DNA from: Bacillota bacterium
Lineage (GTDB): Bacteria > Bacillota > Clostridia > Lachnospirales > Lachnospiraceae
Assembly (NCBI GenBank): GCA_029779695.1
Contig: JAKPAB010000200.1
Coordinates: 124,001 to 188,000 of the forward strand
Direction of reading: 5' to 3'
DNA: 64,000 nt
A program made the translations under genes and the position numbers. The notes beneath the pieces are model-generated. The model saw nothing but the letters and a program-made list of their open reading frames with translations, did no database searches and was not told where the DNA came from. Shown here one piece after another: positions 58,071 to 64,000 of this stretch. The stretch's first letter is position 1; each line of letters starts with the position of its first letter.

Positions 58071-58958
58071 TTAAGATGCAATTGATCTAATATCACGTAT
58101 CAGATTATCCAATTCAGTATCCAGCGAACAATCTATTACTCCATCATCTGTTTCGATCATACATTTGTCCTGATCCATAAGTGAATCTTGCGTAACCGAA
58201 AGACTAATGCCATCCTGTATCGATTCCTTTAGTTCATTTATTTTTTCTAACACAGCATCATAATTTTCTGTTCCGACTCTTATCAGAATATCCTTGCTTC
58301 CATCTGTATGACTAAGTGCCTCATTAATAAGATTAAGCATAATATCTGATTTGCCTGAGAACTGACACTTGAATACATTTTCGACTACTTCCACCACCAC
58401 ATTCAGGATATCCCTTTCCATGGTGTTTCTCTCTTCATTTATTTTTTTAAGCTCTGCATGGAGTTCTTCCTCCATTAATGTTCTCTTAACGTTAATTTCA
58501 TTCTGCGCCTGAATAAGACCAGCTTGATAACCTTCATTTCGTCCATTTTCCTGTGCATTAGAAAAAGCAGCCTCAGCTTCGCTTTTCGACTCTTCCAATA
58601 TCCTTTCGGCCTCACTTCTGGCATTGTTAATAATGTCATCCGCTTTTTCCTTAGCTTCTTCCTCCATCTGTTTCAGTTGTTCTTCTGAAACAAAATCGGC
58701 GGGGACATTTTCCTCTCCGCCGAAATTTTCCAATCCAGATTCATCAAAGCTGAAAACCTGATTGCCTTCTTCATCAAAAACAGGATTGCCTTCCTCATCG
58801 AGCACAGGCTGTTTTTCCATCCTCAGCTTGGCGCGAAGAGCTTTTTCCTGCTGTTGCTTAAGAGCATTCAGTTTTTTCTCCACGAGACTGTTATGGTCTA
58901 TTTCTCTAGGATTATCCTGATTCTCTCTAATCTGCATATTAAAAATTATATTAGACAA
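58071..58958 (-). CDS. fliH: Flagellar assembly protein FliH, possible TTG start overlapping fliG
   Basis: Charged coiled coil with C-terminal FliH/V-ATPase-E-like region; GGAGG followed 11 nt later by TTG TCT AAT. Confidence 0.87.
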   Translation of the reverse strand: MSNIIFNMQIRENQDNPREIDHNSLVEKKLNALKQQQEKALRAKLRMEKQPVLDEEGNPVFDEEGNQVFSFDESGLENFGGEENVPADFVSEEQLKQMEEEAKEKADDIINNARSEAERILEESKSEAEAAFSNAQENGRNEGYQAGLIQAQNEINVKRTLMEEELHAELKKINEERNTMERDILNVVVEVVENVFKCQFSGKSDIMLNLINEALSHTDGSKDILIRVGTENYDAVLEKINELKESIQDGISLSVTQDSLMDQDKCMIETDDGVIDCSLDTELDNLIRDIRSIAS

Positions 58959-59958
58959 CCAGATCGTCACCTCCGCCTCTTGAAATTATAATTTCACCGG
59001 AATCTTCAAGCTTTCTAATGATTCCAACGATCTGCTGCTGAGCCTCTTCAACGTCTTTCATACGAACAGGTCCCATATAGTCCATATCTTCCTTAATCAT
59101 GGCAGCCATACGAGTCGACATGTTCTTAAATACAACATTCTGAACTTCTTCGTTAGTACTCTTAAGTGCAACACCAAGCGTATTGTTCTCTACATCTCTC
59201 AAAACTCTCTGGATAGATCTGTCGTCCAGTAGAAGAATGTCCTCGAATACAAACATCTTCTTTCTGATGTCCTCTGCCAACTCTGGTTCATCGATTTCAA
59301 GAGATTCCATGATTCTCTTTTCTGTACGTCTGTCTACAGAATTTAAGATTGCGACAATAGAGTCTACACCACCTGCACTTGTGTAATCCTGATTAAGAAG
59401 AGAAGAAAGCTTTCTTTCCAAGACTCTCTCTACTTCTTTGATCACATCCGGAGATGTTCTATCCATGAGTGCTATTCTTTTTGCCACGTCTGCCTGCATT
59501 TCAGGGCTAAGTGCACCAAGTATCTGTGCAGACTGTGATGGTGTCAAATATGATAATATCATCGCAATGGTCTGCGGATGCTCATCCTGTATAAAGTTCA
59601 ACACCTGAGCAGGTTCTGTTTTTCTTATGAATTCAAAAGGTCTAACCTGTAATGATGCAGTAAGTTTTGAAATAACGTCTTGTGCTTTATCGTTACCAAG
59701 CGCTTTTTCAAGCAACTCTTTTGCATAACCGATACCGCCTTCAGCTATATACTGCTGTGCCAGACATACTTGATAAAATTCACTTATAACGCCTTCTTTT
59801 ACCTCCGGTGAAACGGATCTGGTATTTGCAATCTCGAGAGTCAGCTCTTCTATCTCTTCTTCCTTGAGATGTTTAAATATCTCAGCAGACTTCTCAGGAC
59901 CGAGAGTTATAAGTAATATGGCTGCTTTCTGTACTCCATTCAGCTCTTCATTTGCCAT
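58951..59958 (-). CDS. fliG: Flagellar motor switch protein FliG
   Basis: KAAILLITLGPEKSAEIFKHLKEEEIEELTLEIA; EHPQTIAMILSYLTPSQSAQIL; FEDILLLDDRSIQRVLRDVE. Confidence 0.98.
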   Translation of the reverse strand: MANEELNGVQKAAILLITLGPEKSAEIFKHLKEEEIEELTLEIANTRSVSPEVKEGVISEFYQVCLAQQYIAEGGIGYAKELLEKALGNDKAQDVISKLTASLQVRPFEFIRKTEPAQVLNFIQDEHPQTIAMILSYLTPSQSAQILGALSPEMQADVAKRIALMDRTSPDVIKEVERVLERKLSSLLNQDYTSAGGVDSIVAILNSVDRRTEKRIMESLEIDEPELAEDIRKKMFVFEDILLLDDRSIQRVLRDVENNTLGVALKSTNEEVQNVVFKNMSTRMAAMIKEDMDYMGPVRMKDVEEAQQQIVGIIRKLEDSGEIIISRGGGDDLVV

Positions 59959-59964
59959 CCGTGT

Positions 59965-61596
59965 TTAACCCCAGTCTTCATTTAGCCAATTCCGAAGAAG
60001 GTTTGCAACCGCCTCCGGATTCTCATCAACAAACTTCTCTATTAATAGCCTAGCCTCTGACTTCACATTAAATCCAATATCCTCAAGGTTCTCTTCAGCC
60101 CTTGTATTCTGATTTGCCAGAAGATCTTCAACTGATACTTCTTCTTCAACTTCCTCTTCCTTTTCACTTCTAAGGGATCTAAATACTACAAATCCAAGTA
60201 ATGCAAATACTAGAAGAGCAATTATTATCTGAAGATAATCCGTTATTGTCCTGCCGCCCTTAGACTCCACAAACATGGGAACCTGGTAAGCTAAAATTGA
60301 AATATTGTTTGTAGATATTCCCGTTGCTTTTGCGACAGCATTTTTAATGTCTTTATTGACCTTAATCTGCTTAGTAGCACTATTCTTAGCTCTAAATTTG
60401 TCAAATGTAGTTCCCTTCAGCTGGCCATTCTTGGTCATCTGATCTTCATCATATTTAACAATTGTAGTAGCTGTAACAGCTATTGATGAAGTGGCAACAT
60501 CAACCTTACCAACTTCCCCATCAGTTTTTGTAATAAGCTCATTAGGGAGATAATCATCGTTAACAGAGCTTGACTCTGAATGGGTATTCCCGTTATCCGG
60601 TGTTACGTAGGTAGTATCATCCTTATTTGATCCGGTACCCGGCTCGCCTCCTGTACCACCATCCGATGAGGAACTGTTCTCAGAATGCGAATCCAAATAT
60701 CCCTGTTCCTTACCATCGGCAACGTAATATTTATAATCAGTTTTCTGCTCTTTTGAAAAGTCTACAGAAAGATTAACAGCTACATTTACATTATCATATA
60801 TTGGAGAAATATCCTCATTGCCACTGGCCAAAATTGCCTTGACCTTATTAGACCATTTTTTCTCAGCCTCAGCCTTGTATTCCTGATTTGATGTTGCTGT
60901 AGAGATATCGGAATTTTCTTCCATACCTGAAAACAGAACAACACCATCATTATCCGTAACATTAATATTATCAAATGACTTCTTATTCAAGTTTGCCTTA
61001 AGCATGTTGGCTATGCCCTTAGCTATCTGTTTCTTATCATAGTCACCTTCCATGAAAGTAACCATAACTCCTGCCGAAGCTTCTTCCTTGCTGGCAATTA
61101 TAGTTCCGTCATCATTAGGGACATTAACATTGACAGAAACAGCAGAAACTCCCTTCATCTTTAGAAAGTCCTGTTCAAATTCGCTTTCAAGATAAGCTCT
61201 GTATTTCTTGCTCTTGTCTGCCTCAGTAGTGGCAAGAGAACCTGAAAGAGCTGTATCAAGCGTATAGTTATCTGTACTTATATTATTTGTTCCGAGAAGT
61301 AAAGACGCTTGATTAGAATCTGCTTCGTGTATCTTAAATGTGTAATTTCCATCATTTTGACTAAAATTATATGTGATCTTATTATCTTCCAAAAGGGTCT
61401 TGATGGACTCTGCCGACTTGGCATCATCTGTAGCCTTCAGAACAACCCACTTTGGTCTAGTAACAACAACGCTTAAGATTATAAGAGCGATTATAACAAC
61501 GGAAACAGAACTGATCAGTATAGCCTTTTGCCTTACGGTAAATTTCAGCCACCAATCCTTTATCCTATCCAACATCTTTTGAATTCGTTCCGGCAT
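59965..61596 (-). CDS. fliF: Flagellar MS-ring protein FliF
   Basis: YRAYLESEFEQDFLKMKGVSAVSVNVNVP; two TMs; C-terminal RLLIEKFVDENPEAVANLLRNWLNEDWG. Confidence 0.97.
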   Translation of the reverse strand: MPERIQKMLDRIKDWWLKFTVRQKAILISSVSVVIIALIILSVVVTRPKWVVLKATDDAKSAESIKTLLEDNKITYNFSQNDGNYTFKIHEADSNQASLLLGTNNISTDNYTLDTALSGSLATTEADKSKKYRAYLESEFEQDFLKMKGVSAVSVNVNVPNDDGTIIASKEEASAGVMVTFMEGDYDKKQIAKGIANMLKANLNKKSFDNINVTDNDGVVLFSGMEENSDISTATSNQEYKAEAEKKWSNKVKAILASGNEDISPIYDNVNVAVNLSVDFSKEQKTDYKYYVADGKEQGYLDSHSENSSSSDGGTGGEPGTGSNKDDTTYVTPDNGNTHSESSSVNDDYLPNELITKTDGEVGKVDVATSSIAVTATTIVKYDEDQMTKNGQLKGTTFDKFRAKNSATKQIKVNKDIKNAVAKATGISTNNISILAYQVPMFVESKGGRTITDYLQIIIALLVFALLGFVVFRSLRSEKEEEVEEEVSVEDLLANQNTRAEENLEDIGFNVKSEARLLIEKFVDENPEAVANLLRNWLNEDWG

Positions 61597-61662
61597 TCTT
61601 GTCTCCTCTTACAAACCTATTTCTCAAAACTAAATAACATTCTGCTTTGTGACTCTCACTTA

Positions 61663-61980
61663 TTAAATCTGCATATTCATGATTTCCTGGTAACCCTGTA
61701 TAAATCGATCACGTATAGCTACGGTATATTGAAGAGCTGTCAGTGCTTTCTGCTGTGCTATCAAGAGATCATGAGTGTTATCTGATTCACCCATTGCAAA
61801 CTTCACTTCTTCATTTTGTGCTGTATGTTGAAGTGTATTGGTTTCATCAACCACATTCATAGCAGAACTTAAAACATCTCCAAAATTCTTAACCTCACCG
61901 GTTTCTCCGCTCGGAAGATTTTTTGCTATTGGAGAGATAGGAGTAGAACCATACTGTGACTGAACTGCTGAAACATCCAT
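61663..61980 (-). CDS. fliE: Flagellar hook-basal body protein FliE
   Basis: C-terminal DLLIAQQKALTALQYTVAIRDRFIQGYQEIMNMQI. Confidence 0.93.
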   Translation of the reverse strand: MDVSAVQSQYGSTPISPIAKNLPSGETGEVKNFGDVLSSAMNVVDETNTLQHTAQNEEVKFAMGESDNTHDLLIAQQKALTALQYTVAIRDRFIQGYQEIMNMQI

Positions 61981-62007
61981 TTATTTATCTCCTATTATTA
62001 CTATTTA

Positions 62008-62457
62008 TCATGAACTGGTTCCTATCGAGATTCCGGCCTGTGCCATAGATTTCACCGCATTAAAAGCAGTTACATTGGCTTCATAAGCACGGCTTGCATC
62101 AATCAGGTTAGTCATCTCTGTCACTGTATTGACATTTGGTCTGGCAACATACCCATCAGCATCTGCATCTGGATTGCTCGGATCATACTCCATGATATAA
62201 TCGGTTGATTTATCATCATAAACTGATGATACCCTAACTCCATTACCTTTAAATTTTTTTGCATATTCAAGAGTATCATTAAATGTAACCGGATTAAGTT
62301 GTTTTTCTTCAAAAATTACAGATTTTCTCGTATAAGGAGTTCCATTCGCTGTACGAGTCGTATTGACATTTGCTATATTCTGAGCGATCGTATCCATACG
62401 AAGACGCTCTGCAGACATACCAGAAGCACAAATATCGAAAGATTGAAATAAACCCAT
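62008..62457 (-). CDS. flgC: Flagellar basal-body rod protein FlgC
   Basis: FDICASGMSAERLRMDTIAQNIANVNTTRT; TEMTNLIDASRAYEANVTAFNAVKSMA. Confidence 0.97.
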   Translation of the reverse strand: MGLFQSFDICASGMSAERLRMDTIAQNIANVNTTRTANGTPYTRKSVIFEEKQLNPVTFNDTLEYAKKFKGNGVRVSSVYDDKSTDYIMEYDPSNPDADADGYVARPNVNTVTEMTNLIDASRAYEANVTAFNAVKSMAQAGISIGTSS

Positions 62458-62487
62458 TGTTAATCCTCCTTTATCATTTCCTATTCA

Positions 62488-62883
62488 TTATTTAAGAACT
62501 GCCTTAAGTCTAGAAAAGTCATTAGATACACTAGTGGTAATTGCCTGATACCTGAGCTGTTCTGACGCAAGCTCAACATTTTCGGTATCAATATCTACAT
62601 TATTTTTATCCAGTCTATATGAAAACATAGGAGCATCCACATACTGAACTGCATTAAGGTCATCAGTATTAAGAGCAGCTACACGCTGATCCATAGACTT
62701 TGTTCCATTTCCGAATTCCATAAGTTTGTTTTTAAGCACATCTTCAAAATTGACATCCTGTCTCTTGTATTGAGGAGTATCAACATTTGAAATGTTATTT
62801 GAAAGAACTGTTTCACGGAGATAGCTGGCATCTGCAGCCCTATCCATAACATTGATATAATCAAATGCTTGTGAATTAATCAT
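62488..62883 (-). CDS. flgB: Flagellar basal-body rod protein FlgB
   Basis: LRETVLSNNISNVDTPQYKRQDVNFEDVLK. Confidence 0.96.
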   Translation of the reverse strand: MINSQAFDYINVMDRAADASYLRETVLSNNISNVDTPQYKRQDVNFEDVLKNKLMEFGNGTKSMDQRVAALNTDDLNAVQYVDAPMFSYRLDKNNVDIDTENVELASEQLRYQAITTSVSNDFSRLKAVLK

Positions 62884-62918
62884 AATATAACCTCCGATAA
62901 TATACCTATTCTCTATAC

Positions 62919-62946
62919 ATTATAATAAAAATCATTAAAAACACAA
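62919..62946 (-). promoter_or_regulatory. Candidate sigmaA promoter of the fla/che operon
   Basis: Minus strand TTGTGT-N16-TATAAT about 35 nt upstream of the flgB start. Confidence 0.5.
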
Positions 62947-63011
62947 GGATATTTACGATATTTAGTACATATCAATCTAAACTTATACAACATTTACCCA
63001 ATATATAGAAA

Positions 63012-63047
63012 AATGAGAAAAGCGACCCGAAAATCCCTTTTCTCATT
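63012..63047 (-). terminator. Intrinsic terminator downstream of codY
   Basis: Minus strand AATGAGAAAAG ... CTTTTCTCATT followed by TTTC. Confidence 0.78.
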
Positions 63048-63117
63048 AACATCATATCCATATATTATTTTTATTATATATTGTAATTTCAAAAAATAAC
63101 AGTAAATATTTAATACA

Positions 63118-63894
63118 TTAATCTGCTTTTTTTAAAACCTTAAGTTCATCAAATACAAGATCATTAAGGACCTTGATATATGTTCCCTTCATTCCTGAAG
63201 ACCTAGACTCAATAACACCTGCAGACTCAAATTTTCTAAGAGCATTAACAATAACAGATCTTGTTATGCCAACCTTATCCGCAATCTTCGATGCGACAAC
63301 AACTGATTCATCGCCTTCCATCTCATCAAGGATATGTGTGATCGCCTGAAGCTCTGAGTAAGAAAGTGTACTGATAGCAGATTTAACTACCTGTTTCTTT
63401 CTGGCCAGTTCTTCATTCTCTTCATTTACAGATCTCATCATTTCAAGTCCAACGACTGTAGTGCCATATTCACATAGAATAATATCATCTATGTCATAAG
63501 ATCTTTCATTTCTGTAAAAAAATATTGTTCCAAGTCTCTCACCTGCAATATCAATAGGAGTAATTATAGCTGAATACTCAGCTGAGTCCTTATTTTCAAA
63601 TCCAAGAGTAGAGAGATTGACATTCTCTTTTGTAGAAAGAATACCAAGAAGACGCTCATTAAGCATCTTGTCAATGTATTCGCCGACATCGCCTGTTACA
63701 AGTTCGTTTAATCCTGGAGTCTTAACTTCCTCTGATGATCCGAGAACTTTACCTTTTTTACTGATAACAAGAACGTTTGACTCTAGTATCTCAGTCAGGA
63801 CTTCACAGATATCGTTAAAAACAACCTTTGATTTATGGTTGTTATGCAATAACTGATTGATCTTTCTTGTTTTATCTAATAATTCTACACCCAT
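63118..63894 (-). CDS. codY: GTP-sensing transcriptional pleiotropic repressor CodY
   Basis: 258 aa; LLDKTRKINQLLHNN; LSYSELQAITHILDEMEGDESVVVASKIADKVGITRSVIVNALRKFESAGVIESRSSGMKGTYIKVLN. Confidence 0.97.
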   Translation of the reverse strand: MGVELLDKTRKINQLLHNNHKSKVVFNDICEVLTEILESNVLVISKKGKVLGSSEEVKTPGLNELVTGDVGEYIDKMLNERLLGILSTKENVNLSTLGFENKDSAEYSAIITPIDIAGERLGTIFFYRNERSYDIDDIILCEYGTTVVGLEMMRSVNEENEELARKKQVVKSAISTLSYSELQAITHILDEMEGDESVVVASKIADKVGITRSVIVNALRKFESAGVIESRSSGMKGTYIKVLNDLVFDELKVLKKAD

Positions 63895-64000
63895 TTTTTC
63901 TCCTTAAATAAATTATAACTTACTTCATAAAACAATTTTATTTATTCTATCACATATGCCCAAAATATCAAGAATTTTAATTGCAAGTAACTGAGTATTC

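Noticed and set aside
62945-62970. CodY box-like ATATTTACGATATTT upstream of flgB
   Set aside because: Only about 9 of 15 positions fit the published consensus; not distinguishable from AT-rich background by eye.
511-63856. Numerous plus-strand ORFs of 60-264 aa in the track (for example 511-795, 17198-17758, 26351-26944, 41111-41905)
   Set aside because: All lie antisense to or across well-supported minus-strand genes, show low-complexity or no family-like composition, and fit shadow ORFs of AT-rich coding sequence.
1-64000. CRISPR arrays, transposases, phage genes, retrons, toxin-antitoxin or biosynthetic clusters
   Set aside because: No spaced direct repeats and no matching protein families in any frame; the window is core chromosomal.

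Overview
The window is a contiguous chromosomal segment from an AT-rich, flagellated Firmicute, probably Lachnospiraceae-like by gene content and order. Essentially every convincing gene is on the minus strand; the plus-strand ORFs in the track look like shadow ORFs. From high to low coordinate (direction of transcription) it contains: codY; a near-complete fla/che superoperon (flgB-flgC-fliE-fliF-fliG-fliH-fliI-fliJ-motE-fliK-flgD-flagellar operon protein-flgE // motA-motB-fliL-fliM-fliY-cheY-fliO-fliP-fliQ-fliR-flhB-flhA-flhF-flhG-PilZ-cheB-cheA-cheW-cheC-cheD-small membrane protein-fliA-fapA-like-small ORF-SwrB/DUF6115-like-MltG-like LysM protein); rpsB-tsf; a CE4 polysaccharide deacetylase plus bactofilin; pyrH-frr; uppS-cdsA-dxr-rseP-ispG-polC; pheA; ppx-ppk-HAD; infC-rpmI-rplT; galE; a tRNA-Glu unit; rimP-nusA-ylxR-ylxQ-infB (infB truncated by the window edge). 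I see no mobile element, CRISPR array, defence locus or clearly novel multi-gene system. The best second-look items are: a CheB whose receiver domain lacks the phospho-acceptor Asp; a deacetylase/bactofilin pair inserted between tsf and pyrH; a SwrB-position protein and uncharacterised small proteins at the end of the fla/che operon; an RBS-containing hairpin before flgE; an infC attenuator with AUU start; and a compact tRNA-Glu unit with a 5' leader hairpin. All family calls come from reading motifs by eye; no database search was run.
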